Made by a program: the position numbers and the translations under genes. The notes beneath the pieces were generated by a model, which saw nothing but the letters and a program-made list of their open reading frames with translations, ran no database searches and was not told where the DNA came from. A stretch of DNA of 64,000 bases from positions 113,683,001 through 113,747,000 of the forward strand of contig NC_091117.1 of assembly GCF_040183065.1 (NCBI RefSeq), in the 5' to 3' direction. Every line of letters starts with the position of its first letter. Position 1 is the stretch's first letter. This DNA is from Periplaneta americana (Eukaryota; Arthropoda; Insecta; Blattodea; Blattidae). Shown one piece after another: positions 1-11,263 of the stretch.

Positions 1-233
1 TAAGGATATTTACCGAGCTGAAGCCTGGCCATGTTTAAATAAAACACCAAAGACGAAAGTGCATAGAACGAGACCGACTATACTGTTGATAATACAGTAA
101 ATCAAAATAGACTTCATAATTTTTAATTCTCATACGACTGTCAATAATTAAAGCGTTATCGAGGAAAATATTGCATTATATATTTTTCACTTAAAATTTT
201 TTGTTTGGCATAAAACACATTTTCAAAATCAAT

Positions 234-255
234 GACTCATGACCTTTTTGCAATG
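234..255 (+). repeat. Dispersed ~23-bp motif (GACTCATGACCTTTTTGCAA)
   Basis: The same word, with one or two changes, recurs at 2342-2361 and 2489-2512 on the plus strand and at 2316-2338 on the minus strand. The copies flank the DUF7869 relic at 1240-1946. It may be a subterminal repeat of that element, by analogy with the two complete DUF7869 elements. Confidence 0.5.
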
Positions 256-378
256 AACGTCCACATTGTACCAATTAATAAAATATATTTTTAGCAAATA
301 ATGTTCTAATTACATAAATTGTTTAATGCACCAATATACAATGAATGAGACACTTATGCATATTATTTTCATATTATA

Positions 379-1062
379 CAGGGTGATTCACAAGGATTTA
401 CCGTCCTTTACGGAGGTTATTTCTGAAGTCATTTTGAACAAAAGAATGTAATATAATCATAGTTCCTATTCTCAATATTTTCAGAGTTACACTAATTTAA
501 AGTTGTTTGCAAAATACGTTTTTTCTTTAGTTTGAAGGTGAAAGAATAATACAAATAGAGAATGAACCATTCAGAAGTAGCAGTTCTTCAATTGGCAAGT
601 TTTATGAAGCCAAAAATGTGCTGTGAAGTCCTTAGTTGCTTCGTACAGACATTTTTTTCTATTTTTAACCAAAAAATTACATTATTCTAACGCACTTATC
701 ACAACAGTTATTACAAATCACACCATTTCCACCGACTTGATTATTTGCAATTCAATTTTGCATCCTAAATTACAGTCTTGGAGAGTTTGCAACACATTAA
801 AAAAAAATGTCGCCGCATGCTTGTAAATGGCACTCGTCATGCTAAGTAACTGCATACAGCTGGCTATCTTTGAGTTCCGTAGCACTGGCACTGGCTGCTG
901 ACTGCACGCTGATCAAGATCATGCCTTCACAGCAATGCGTTCCAATAACGAAACGTAACTCTGTAAATATTGAGAATAGGACCCATATTTATGATATTTT
1001 TGCTTAGAATGTCTCCAGAAATAAGCTCCGTAAAGGACGGTAAATCCTCATGAATCATCCTG
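379..1062. mobile_element. Non-autonomous TIR transposon (MITE), 684 bp
   Basis: Begins CAGGGTGATTCA and ends as the inverted version CAGGATGATTCA. The inverted terminal repeats run about 110 bp (379-490 and 955-1062) with high identity, including the shared GGATTTACCGTCCTTTACGG. It is flanked on both sides by TATA (375-378, 1063-1066), a 2- or 4-bp target duplication. No transposase is inside. A Tc1/mariner-type origin is possible if the duplication is TA, but the superfamily is not settled. Confidence 0.8.
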
Positions 1063-1239
1063 TATAGCTATATTTCATTTAGAACAAGAATGAACTCTAA
1101 TGAAAATCTACACACTTTGGATAGAAGATAGATTGAGAAAGTAGTTTTTTGTTTGTTTGTTTTTAGTCCTCCTGATCATTTTCAACTTCTTTTCCTCCTT
1201 GTCTTCGCCTTTCCTAAAGTTGATCGTAAAACTCTGTAT

Positions 1240-1946
1240 ACTCAGCTGGAATATATGTACGTCTCCACCTTAAGAGTGTTCCCATTTTTTTTCATTGTTA
1301 GGCATCTGTTTTGAAGGATAAGCCAACACTGTAGGAAGTACAGGATTCTTGTTGTAACTGTGAAGGAGATTGAATCTCTCTTTGCCGGCACCAGCGATGA
1401 ACTGTTAAGTTTTCATTTGACCAGGGCAGCTTGAGTTGTATTCAAACGCCATCCACTTAGAAGGAGAAAAAGACATTTTATGTACCTTGGGAATTTTTCC
1501 CATACTTGATTCAGAGAGAAAAGTCTTCAATAAATAGACCAACATCGCTTAAAGTCCAGTAGAGGCACAGCATCAGTGGTTTCTACTGAGAACTTATATG
1601 ACACCTTTTTAATCATAACATATTTCTTAGGTAGATAGATCGTAACATAACTTTTTATCAGTTTCTTTACAGTCCCAGAATCCCTGTCGTTTGGTAGGAA
1701 GCTGTGACCTCTTATTGGGAAGAGTAACGTTATATAATTCGGAATCACTTTGTTGTTATAGCGGATCATTGTGTTGTTTTTATTTTGACCGGCGCACTTC
1801 TCAGACAATAGATGAAGCTCAGTTACATTCTGTGGTGTAATGAAACAGAAATGAACATACGTCATTTTCACCTTTGTGTGCTTCTTCTTCATGATATACA
1901 TAAAAATGTGAGAGATTAGTTTTTTGATTATGTATGCCAAACGCAT
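1240..1946 (-). pseudogene. DUF7869-type transposase-like relic (copy 0)
   Basis: Minus-strand translation gives LLSEKCAGQNKN followed about 24 residues later by RGHSFLPNDRDSGTVKKL. These are the two signature blocks of the DUF7869 family (usual form D-x-C-x-GQNRN ... GHS/T-x-x-x-D-x-D). The first Asp is replaced (SEKC). The open frame ends at 1527; C-terminal similarity continues weakly with stops to about 1240. A short open frame at 2021-2206 just upstream may belong to the same element but shows no clear motif. It is non-functional. Confidence 0.6.
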
Positions 1947-2539
1947 AACTGTCTCAAATAAAAAATGTTCTATACAGGAATATTTGGCAGCGGCAAATTT
2001 CGCATAAAATCAAAGGTCAATCAACAAACATTCCCTTTCAGACTAAGTTCAGAAATTTTATTAATATTGGCATACAATTTTTTGGGCCTTCTACGGTGAA
2101 TCATTGATTCTGCTATTGCAGCTCGCTTGACAGACTGCAAGATGGGAACTGCGTATTTTAGCTGGTAAAACTTGAAGAATCGGACTCTGACATCTTTCCA
2201 CAACAAAATCTTACCTTCAAATATGAGTATTAAAGTTGAAATGAAAAGGATACAGGAAACACTATTAATTCCCGCAAATGAACATTTTGAATATAGACTA
2301 CAGATTTAAAGTCAGTCATTGCAAAAAGATCACGAGTCAAAGACTCATGACCTTTCTGCAAGAAGTGGAAATTTCAAGCTTCGATTTCAGCACTGTCTGA
2401 AAGTATATTCATGATCTTCTTACATAGACTGGTCGGACTACCCCTACATCACAATGTTCAATGCATAACTCATTTTCGTAAAAAAGTTGACTCGTGACCT
2501 TTTTGCAATGACCGATTCAATTTTCTTTTAGATTTAACA

Positions 2540-3420
2540 ATATTTCTTCAGGGAGCGAATTTGCAAAAGTGGTAAATTGTGTATGATCAAACAGACTCAA
2601 AAACTTCAATTTGGAATTTTCAGCAAAGTTTTAATTCTCTCCAGGGATTGCATCCAGCCCTGATCTTTCAGACTGAGGATAATTTTCATCAACAAAATTA
2701 TCCATGCGTTCCCAAAATTCTTCGAAGTAATTTCTCAGTCCTTGCTTGTACTCCTCGAAATTATGAATTTTTGTTTTACAAAAAGCAACATCTGTTCTTT
2801 TTGAAACAGAATATCAGAGTGTGGGAATATTAGAGCGAATAATATTAGCAGAAAATAAAATCAAAGTTCTTCAGTAAACTTAATAATCCTCGTGCACAAA
2901 CGACAGTTTCATGGTCCCATTCACAATCTTCATTATCCATTATTGATTCAAATAAACATTCCAACTTTGATGATTTAGAGAAAAACTCGAAAATCCAGGA
3001 AGATTAGTGAACTTTACTTTTACTTGTTTCATAAAATTGGCAGACTGAGTTAAGACGAGGTTTAATTTGTACACATAGCATATACAAAAATCGCTGACTT
3101 ACAGTGGCTGCAAAATTTTGCATGTAAACCATTATGTTCTCCCGTCATCACAGCCGCTCCATCACCATCACAGCCACTCCATCGTAGGTTTGAGCAATAA
3201 GTTTATCATTGAAATCAAAATCGTTAATAACTTCGAGAGCATGTTCAAGGAGAGCATTTGCAGACTATCCATGCTGACGTCTGTGCATTTTAAAACTCCT
3301 TCAATGTCGCCATCTTCTGTTACATATCGCAGAATTGAAGATAACTGCGATTTCATACTATGTCAGAGCTCTCACTCAGAATTAAAGCTACGAACAGAGC
3401 TTTACAATCCTCTTTCCTAC
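2540..3420 (-). pseudogene. hAT transposase relic (ZMYM/P52rIPK-type)
   Basis: On the minus strand, 3356-3168 reads ILRYVTEDGDIEGVLKC. It is followed by CDGDGAAVMTGEHNGLHAKF and a VYAMCTN block, matching the hAT motif DGAAVMSG-x-x-x-GVQ-x-x-F ... HC. Further on (2890-2780) ARGLLSLLKNFDFIF-like sequence fits the same family. Stops and frameshifts are frequent. No terminal repeats were found, so the limits are approximate. Confidence 0.65.
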
Positions 3421-3691
3421 TTTTATCATCCATGACTTTGCCCACTGAAAATATCAAGTTACTCTGAAATTTCTAAATTGAAGATGAAATGCCATGAAAC
3501 ACAGTAGAGTATTCAATTTTTTAAAAAATTGTGATGTTATTAAGTATCTTGGTGTTACATTTGCAGATGAGATAGTACTTTATTTTTAAATTTATCATTG
3601 TTCCGTATTCTCTTCACAATCATATTGTATTTTTAATTTAACCTCTGCTTTGTATTCTGGATCCTAGTGATCAGCCGTAGATTTCGGCCAG

Positions 3692-4765
3692 ATGTCCCAA
3701 ATTGTGGAATTTGTGCGTTTACAATGTACTCCACTGAGCAAAATTCCTGTTTCTTTTCTTGAAGATGTCGATAAATTAATTCGGTCAGCTGTTCAAGAAA
3801 TGTTACATCTACCACATGATTGTCCGAATAATATGCTTTATGCTCTTCGAAATGTTATGGGATTGAACTTGGTTAAAATGGAATGGGAGGCTAACATTCA
3901 GCACTTTATTAAATTACTCCAAGTTGATGATGAACATCTTCATATTAGTAGAAATTTAGTGTCCGAGATTGAAGAATCTTTACGAAATTTAGCAATCCAA
4001 TATAATAACAATAACTGTTCCACAAACTGGATGTCAAATTAGAAAACATTTACAAAAGGAACCCTATAATGCTCGGGCTAGTCTTCAGCATAAAGGAAAA
4101 GGAGTATCAGTTTCCCAAGATAAACCGAAAGTAAATTCTTGGATGAGTAACAGAAAAGGATTATCGTCATCAGAATGGACCACTGCCATTAAAATGTCAT
4201 GCAATACTGCAGTAGTAAGATCAGTACCAGGGCGAACGACTTCACGACAGTGTAGAACTCCAGGATGTGAGGTGACTGAGTCTCTTGGTCATGTGCTAGG
4301 ATTATGACCTAAAGGAGATTTATTGCACAATGTAGGTACGTCATCATTGCCTCACATTTAAGGAAAAATAAAAATCTTGAAGTACATGAAGAAGTACATT
4401 GTATATGAGAGGATGGCAGTAACAGACAAGTGGATATAGTTGATCTTAATAGTCAAAAGAAGAAGGCAGTAATATTGAACCCAACTGTACGGTTGGAAAA
4501 GAATGTATCTCAAGCATTAGCGGTTGATCAAGAAAAACAAGTCATTTACCGCCCATGTGTTCCTCACATGAGTGAGAGATATAATGCAATTGATTACACA
4601 TGGGAGGTGAGGGGTTTTCTTTTTGGTGCCCGCAGATTGGCGTATAAATATACTACTGACATTTTAAAACAATATGATATAACATCCCAAGATATAAAAA
4701 ATATATGTTTAAATATCTTAAAGAAATCCATAGGCATTTTACATAATCATTTATATAATGTTTAA
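3692..4765 (+). pseudogene. R2-clade non-LTR retrotransposon, 3' fragment
   Basis: 3692-4042 translates to a segment with DVDKLIRSAVQEMLHLPHDC, the R2-type thumb region (usual D-x-x-IR-x-x-V-R-x-x-LHLP). After a frameshift comes CRTPGCEVTESLGHVLG, the CCHC knuckle C-x3-C-x6-H of the R2 C-terminus. 4430-4765 then covers the restriction-like endonuclease region and its tail (VDIVDLNSQKKK ... YKYTTDIL). The reverse transcriptase core is missing (5' truncation) and a stop follows the knuckle. The neighbouring bases are not 28S rDNA, so this is not a canonical R2 insertion. Confidence 0.7.
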
Positions 4766-5608
4766 TTTTTTTAACTTTCTAAATTGCATATTGTACTATG
4801 ATTGCTACCTACTGTATTGATTTCTCTCTCTATTCCATATATGCATTTCTTAGTTGTTTTCCGGACCTATATGGTCACCTGTTATGACAGGCGGATATCA
4901 ACTAAAATAAAATTAGTAAACTTTGGTGCCTTGCAATCTCATTCAAATGTTCTATGAAATTGCCTTTATTCTTTGAGGATTTACTCTCATCATGCCCTCT
5001 AATGCAAGACCTAATTTTCCAAGACCCTTATACAATGGCCAAGAATTGTTCTATTCTGTTGACCAAGTTCGCTATGCTTTTCAATATAAAGCCTATACTG
5101 ATCACTTAAAGCAAATTCAATACTTAGGGTTTTGCCAAAGAAATGCAGTTGTTTTTCCAAACATATTGTGACTTGCAGAGTCTTTGTGTCGTTTCCTGGA
5201 TCTGTAAATATTATTTAAATCCCTATAATCTTTATCATTCCACACAGATTTTTCACGAGAAAGTAATAAACAAAGGCACAAAAGAGTTTACTCATTCCTA
5301 CACATCTATAGTCAATTTGATCATCAACAACACAGAAGTTCTCGGTTCGGCAATTTTACCTGCAGATGCGATTCTAAAATCACATAGGCTATTCTATCAC
5401 TTGAAAGTTGTGGCAAAATTATACATTTAGGACCTACTTACAGTTATACAGGATGCTGTAGGTTAATTTAAAAAGCACTATAAATAAAGCTCAGGTCTCA
5501 CAAATATTTTTGAAAGTATTACTATTAGTACTAACAAAATATGTATGCAGTTATAAAACACATGGAAAAACGTCGTCAAATGCGGAACCTAAATAACATC
5601 CGTTGCAC
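4766..5608. other. No gene recognized
   Basis: AT-rich. The first ~140 bp could be 3' UTR of the R2-like fragment. One open frame at 5143-5430 (95 codons) has no recognizable motif and no conserved look; I treat it as chance. Confidence 0.4.
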
Positions 5609-5790
5609 ATGGTATAAGTGACGTTCTTCCACTCAGCAGTTGCCTGTTTTCATATAGCTCAAGTGATGCAAGGAAGACAATCACATTTTGTCACGCAGGT
5701 GCAGCACGCGGGTTATGCATCCTCTGTACGCTGGTATAAGTAATGTTCTTCCACTCAGCAGTTAACGTTGCCTCGCTCTCACATAGCCCT
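5609..5790. repeat. Imperfect tandem duplication, period ~122 bp
   Basis: GGTATAAGT(G/A)A(C/T)GTTCTTCCACTCAGCAGTT occurs at 5611 and 5733, followed in both by a related TCATATAGC / TCACATAGC segment. Two copies only. The rest up to 6370 shows nothing I can name. Confidence 0.5.
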
Positions 5791-6379
5791 ATCGATACGA
5801 CATACGCAGTGACATTTCTTGGGAGTAAGAACTCGCCGTTTATAAATTGGCTCGGGCATGCGGCTTTATCATGTTGTGTAATGTATTTCCATTGTTGTAG
5901 CAACGACATTAAAATTTGAATGTAATCTTCAAATAATAATAATGTGTGTAACAGGTATAACACAATATACACAAAATAATGTACTGGTAAATAACGATAA
6001 AATATATTTTTTGTTCAGAAAAATTCATAGGGTGCGACACATCACCTGCATCCATTCACGCTATGCCCCTGATAGTAATATTGAAAGCATTAATACATAA
6101 ATATATGGTGTACATTTGATAGAAATGGTTGGGAGCATAATCAAAAGTACTGTCAGCCAAATTAATGATGCATTCATTATTCAAGAGAAAAGTTAGGTTT
6201 ATTTTACAAGTTATTAAGACAATTTTACCGTTGTTGTCCTCATAAGAACTGTCCTCCAATGTGTAAACACCTTCCCTTTAAATGCTACAATGGGTAAGAT
6301 TACAGGACCTAAGATATATATCCATTCACTAATTTTCCTACATTGCATCATCAATACTTCTTTGCCCAACTATCTCTCA

Positions 6380-6997
6380 GTGCGTTTTAAATTCTTGTCC
6401 TCATATCACAGCCTGGGTACTCGTTCTATTCTTTTTCTTTCACAGCATCAGCAATTCGTTTCTGGAACTCCTTACCCAGCTCCCTCAGGAACTGTCGAAC
6501 ATTTTTGCAATTTAAAAGTAAATTAGTCAAACACGTCACCGTACTAAGCCACATATCTCCTAGCTTCAGATTTAATTTTCCCGTTTCTTTATCCTATCAT
6601 GATTGTTGAATGCATTTTTATCATTGAAATTATAAATTTTCATTGTAATCCTACAAATTGTTAGTAATATTTTACTCACTATTTTCTGAAAATGTTTTCT
6701 TTTTTCCTCATTCATGTTTAATTCTCCTTTGTATGTATGTGTGTATATTATGTAATTTTTCTTAGTGTTGTATAGTTATAAACTTCTAAGCCTTACATTA
6801 TTTTGTAATTATAATTTAGTATGTTTGCATTATTTTACTTAACTTGTGCTTGTATGACTATATCAATTTTGTAGTGTTCTCCAAATATTAGTCTTAATTA
6901 TTAACTTGTATTACTGCAAATTGTATCAGCTTCTTTTGTTTCTGGCTAAGTGGAAGAGAGGGCTGATGGCCTTAACTTCGCCAGAATAAATATTATT
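6380..6997 (+). mobile_element. Jockey-like non-LTR retrotransposon, 3' end
   Basis: A short coding remnant (about 6400-6500) resembles the end of an ORF2 protein (HSISNSFLELLTQLPQEL, frameshifted). It is followed by a ~450-bp T-rich 3' UTR ending GGAAGAGAGGGCTGATGGCC ... AATAAATATTATTATTA, the ATT-repeat tail typical of many insect Jockey-like elements. The tail was later interrupted by the RTE copy at 6998-7921 and resumes as the ATT tract at 7922. Confidence 0.5.
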
Positions 6998-7921
6998 ATT
7001 ACTTACTTACTGGCTTTTAAGGAACCCGGAGGTTCATTGCCACCCTCACATAAGCCCGCCATTGGTCCCTATCCTGAGCAAGATTAATCCATTCTCTATC
7101 ATCATATCCCACCTCCCTCAAATCCATTTTAATATTATCTTCCCATCTACGTCTCGGCCTCCCTAAAGGTCTTTTTCCTCCGGCCTCCCAACTAACACTC
7201 TATATGCATTTCTGGATTTACCCATACGTGCTACATGCCCTGTCCATCTCAAACGTCTGGATTTAATATTCCTAATTATGTCAGGTGAAGAATACAATGT
7301 GTGCAGTTCTGTGTTGTGTAACTTTCTCCATTCTCCTGTAACTTCATCCCTCTTAGCCCCAAATATCTTCCTAAGCACCTTATTCTCAAAGGCCCTTAAC
7401 CTATGTTCCTCTCTCAAAGTGAGAGTCCAAGTTTCACAACCATACAGAACAACCAGTAATATAACTGTTTTATAAATTCTAACTTTCAGATTTTTCGACA
7501 GCAGACTGGATGATAAAAGTTTCTCAACCGAATAATAACAGGCATTTCCCATATTTATTCTGTGCTTAATTTCCTCCCGAGTATCATTTATATTTGTTAC
7601 TGTTGCTCCCAGATATTTGAACTTCTCCACCTCTTCAAAAGATAAATTTCCAATTTTTATATTTCCATTTCGTACAATATTCTCGTCATGAGACATGATC
7701 ATATACTTTGTCTTTTCGGGATTTACTTCCAAACCTATCTCTTTACTTGCTTCCAGTAAAATTCCCGTGTTTTCCCTAATCGTTTGTGGATCCATCTGGA
7801 GAAGTCCAAGTATATTTATGTATATCCTTATGGGGGAATGTTGTACTTTTAACAATTAAATTTTTTGATGTGGCAAAGTTGACTAACCTAACTCCATTGT
7901 CAGTACTAGATATGTGTAGGA
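6998..7921 (-). mobile_element. RTE-type retrotransposon, internally deleted copy
   Basis: The minus-strand 3' end has the GTAA tail and GGAACCCGGAGGTTC shared with the copies at 47471-47938 and 53888-55886. 7163-7800 codes the C-terminal part ([40 protein letters not shown]). Directly upstream, at 7790-7920, lies a piece of the endonuclease domain (DNGVRLVNFATSKNLIV ... YTWTSPDGS). Nearly all of the reverse transcriptase is therefore missing, including the YADD block. A frame change at the tip (PEEKDL) and the deletion make it dead. Confidence 0.8.
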
Positions 7922-7922
7922 A

Positions 7923-7994
<72 letters not shown>

Positions 7995-8005
7995 CATTAT
8001 TATTA
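7922..8005. repeat. (ATT)n microsatellite
   Basis: About 28 ATT units with one interruption (ATC). It is best read as the remaining half of the Jockey-like tail split by the RTE insertion. Confidence 0.9.
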
Positions 8006-8170
8006 AACGGATCAATTTCAGGAGAAAAAAAAAATCTTAAAATTATTATTTTCTTTAATTTTGGCTCTAATCAAATTGAAGAGTTTTACATATAAATCAC
8101 CTGTTGCCTTCGTTTTTCAATGCTGTACGATTTTTTTTTATTAGATGTGATAAAATGTTTTCATGGTCAT

Positions 8171-8359
8171 TGTAAAGTCCTGGTAGCTCTTATTGTTCAA
8201 TAAAACACACGTGGACTGTAGAATAATGTGCTTTATTGTCCTTGATGTTCTAGCCGCAACAGCTCACCATCATCATGTTTGTAGACGCCATCCTAATGGA
8301 GGATTACCAACCTTGAGGTACCAAACTTGGCGAAGTGCCAACCTTTGAAGTCCCAAACA
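8171..8359 (-). repeat. 3' LTR of the BEL/Pao element
   Basis: 189 bp, starts TGTAAAG and ends AAACA in plus orientation. It differs from the other LTR at three single bases. Confidence 0.93.
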
Positions 8360-8459
8360 TACCGCCCACCTTAAATGTATAACATTTAACACAAAATAGT
8401 TACACAAATTGTTACTGAAAATCACTGAAAGTCTGACGGCCCTTGAAAACATTGCAAAA

Positions 8460-11261
8460 TTAACATGAATTAACATTTGGCAACAAACATAATTTACTAA
8501 TAGGCCGTTTGAATGTTCCATCTTTAGTTCGAATGACTGCTACCCTAATGAGTCCATCCCTTCCTGGGATCACTTCTTGAAACACTGCTAGCTTCCACTG
8601 CATAGGTGGAAGGTTGTCTTCTTTCAGCAACACTACTGCACCTGGTTGGATGTTGCCTTCCTTCGTACACCACTTGGATCGCTGCTGCAAGCCATTTAGA
8701 TAGTCACATGACCATCTCCTCCAGAAGTCTTGATGCATCCTCTGGATGTGTTCCCAACGAGACAGGTAATTGATTGGTGACGAGGATAAGTCTAATTCAG
8801 GATAGGACATTAAAGGAGTACCTATAAGAAAATGATCTGAACTAAGATAAGAAGGATCATCAGGATCATTTGATATGAACGTGATGGGTCTGGAATTGAG
8901 AACTGCTTCAACTTGACATATTAAAGTGTGCAACTCGTATGTCAAGCAGTTGGCTCCGATGACATGTCTTAGGTGATGTTTCATGGATTTGACTCCGGCC
9001 TCCCAGAGTCCCCCGAAATGTGGAGAGTTGGGTGGAATGAAGTGCCAGTTGACTTCTTCCTTAGCAGCAAATGCTTACAACGCCTTGCTCCCTTCTCTAG
9101 ACTTCAATAATTGATGCAACTCTCGTAGTTCGTTCTTGGCTCCTACGAAGTTGGTACCGTTGTCACTGTATATATTTGCACATTTCCCTCGTCTAGCCTG
9201 TGAATCGTCGTAAGGCGGCGAGAAATGCTTCTGTCGTCAAGTCTCTGATGAGCTCCAAATGTATTGCCTTCGTACTAAGGCATATGAACAATGCGATATA
9301 GCATTTAACCTTGACCTTGCTTCTTGTTGAACCATGTTTTATAAAATAAGGTCCGGCATAATCCACTCCAGAATTTATGAACGGTCGAGAAGCTGTCACC
9401 CTTGGAATAGGTAGCTGTCCCATAAGTTGTTTGGATATGCTGGCTCTTTGAAGCATGGTAGACATTTATGAATAATGGGTCTTACCATACGTCGAATGTT
9501 TACAATCCAATATCTTTGCCTTAAAGATGCTGTTAAAAGCTGTGAACCCGCATGTAGTAGTCTTAAATGTTCTGCTTCTACTATCAGCTTTGTTATATTT
9601 CGCTTCGGTGGAAGAATAACTTGATGCTTCTATTCATAAGACTGAGAATGTTTTCAGAATCCAAGAATGGATTCAGTTCCTTCAGTTTACTCTTCATTGA
9701 CACTGTAGAAAGAGTATTTAAATCCTTGATTTCCGTCGAGTATTCTTGAAGCTGTGCTTGTTTGATACATGACACCAGTGTGTACCGCAATTCTTCCTTT
9801 GTCAATGTATCAGTTCTCTTCTTTGCTTCTCTTCTACAATTGTGAACAAATCTGAGACAATACGCGAGTACCCGTTGTAGTCTGTGTAGTGAAGAGAATC
9901 TGAGTGTAATATCCTCTTGCTCTGTGTTGTCTCTTGCACTGCTTAGTAGAGTTCGTTGTTCTGGCATTGTTGTGAGGGCTGTTTGCAGGTCACTGCAACC
10001 ACTGAGATGATCATCCATGTAGAAATCTCGTTGCAGATCTCTTGAAGCTAATGGGTATCTTCGTGATACTTCTTCAACCGGCATTTGTAAGCATTGTGTA
10101 GCTTGAAATGGTGCTGATGATGTGCCCTCCGTTGTCTTACTTGATGCGTCAACCACTCTAGTTTTTCGCTCTTCTCCCGAGTTCTTGAAAACTGCATGAT
10201 GTGGAAGGTAACAACTTGCCTTGTGTTCTTCCTCTTTCCTTGTATCTATTTCTCTCATGTGTCCTAACTGCTCATAGTCTGTCATGAATTTACAGTATTC
10301 TTCTTGAAGTAGCGGTTGCCCTTGGAAACGTCTCTCCATCTGTTGCAATCTATTATATGCCTCTTGAAAAGATTCTCCTAACTGCTGATGATTTGGACGT
10401 CGAGGAAGTCGAACCACAAATCTTCCAGTTTGATCTCTTGTTGTCGTTGCTACAAAATGTTTTTCACATTCTTCTTCTTCTACTACTGTTCTTGTTCTCT
10501 CTGGAATATCTTCTAATTCCCAGAAACGCTGTAGTTGTTGTTCTAAGTTGTCCCTGTTACAAGTAAGAAGTGATGTTACTGCTATAGTCGAAATAACCTC
10601 TCCTGTCATTGCTTGAATCCTACCAGATAATATCCACCCTTGGTTTGTGTTGTGCATGTATAGTGAGTCGTTTACGTCCACCCATGATTCTGGTCGCAAT
10701 ATTCGGAAGAATAGTTCAGCTCCTATCAGTAGATCAATCTTCCCTGGTTTGTTGAAAGTAGGATCCGCTAGTTTCATTCCAGATGGGATATCTTCTTTCT
10801 TATATTTTACGTAGACTGCAGGCATCTTCCCCGTGATCTTAGAAATCACTGAGAACTTTGTATCAGCTGTGAACTTTCCATCTGTTGATGATAACTGAGT
10901 ATACACGCAATGTGTAGTTTTCAATGGTGTTCCATTTATTCCTTGTATAGGAATTCTTTCCACTGACTTTCTTAATCTCAGTCTCTGTGCTAATTCTTCA
11001 GTCATAAAATTGCATTGTGAACCACTATCAAGAACACATCTACATTGTTGTAAGTCTCCATGCGCGTTCTTCACCATTACGATGGCTGTCGACAACAATA
11101 CATGTGACTTTACTTCATTGTTGGTGCTGTGACATGTCTGTTGTGTAGTCACGGAATCCCTTTGTTGTGTCTCTGCTGTCTGATTTGGATGTAGGAGTGT
11201 ATGGTGCTTCGCCCCACACCATTTACAGGTCCCGGCTCTACAATCTTTCACTAGATGTTGG
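8460..11261 (-). pseudogene. BEL/Pao pol: protease, partial RT, integrase
   Basis: The frame 11251-9593 opens with CKWCGAKHHTLLH (knuckle), then the aspartic protease DSGSQCNFM. The RT start (CYLPHHAVFKNSGEERKTRVVDAS) jumps in frame from TTEGTS to SAPFQATQCL, deleting the fingers/palm. FYMDDHLSG is retained, but the sequence then jumps to the region before integrase, so RNase H is lost. The integrase zinc site (EHLRLLH ... HKCLPC) and core follow over frameshifts: DYAGP (9400), SDNGTNF (about 9170) and LWEAGVKSM (about 8995) supply the D-D-E positions. A TAA lies between the last two. 8984-8460 is the DUF5641 domain. It cannot make an active polymerase. Confidence 0.88.
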
Positions 11262-11263
11262 CT

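Noticed and set aside
623-826. Open frame on the plus strand inside the 684-bp element
   Set aside because: No motif; lies within a TIR element with no transposase similarity. Chance frame.
3118-3435. Plus-strand open frame of 105 codons
   Set aside because: It is the opposite strand of the hAT relic, whose minus-strand translation shows the diagnostic motifs.
5143-5430. 95-codon plus-strand frame
   Set aside because: No recognizable motif and no supporting context.
7776-8040. Open frames made of poly-Ile
   Set aside because: Translations of the ATT microsatellite.
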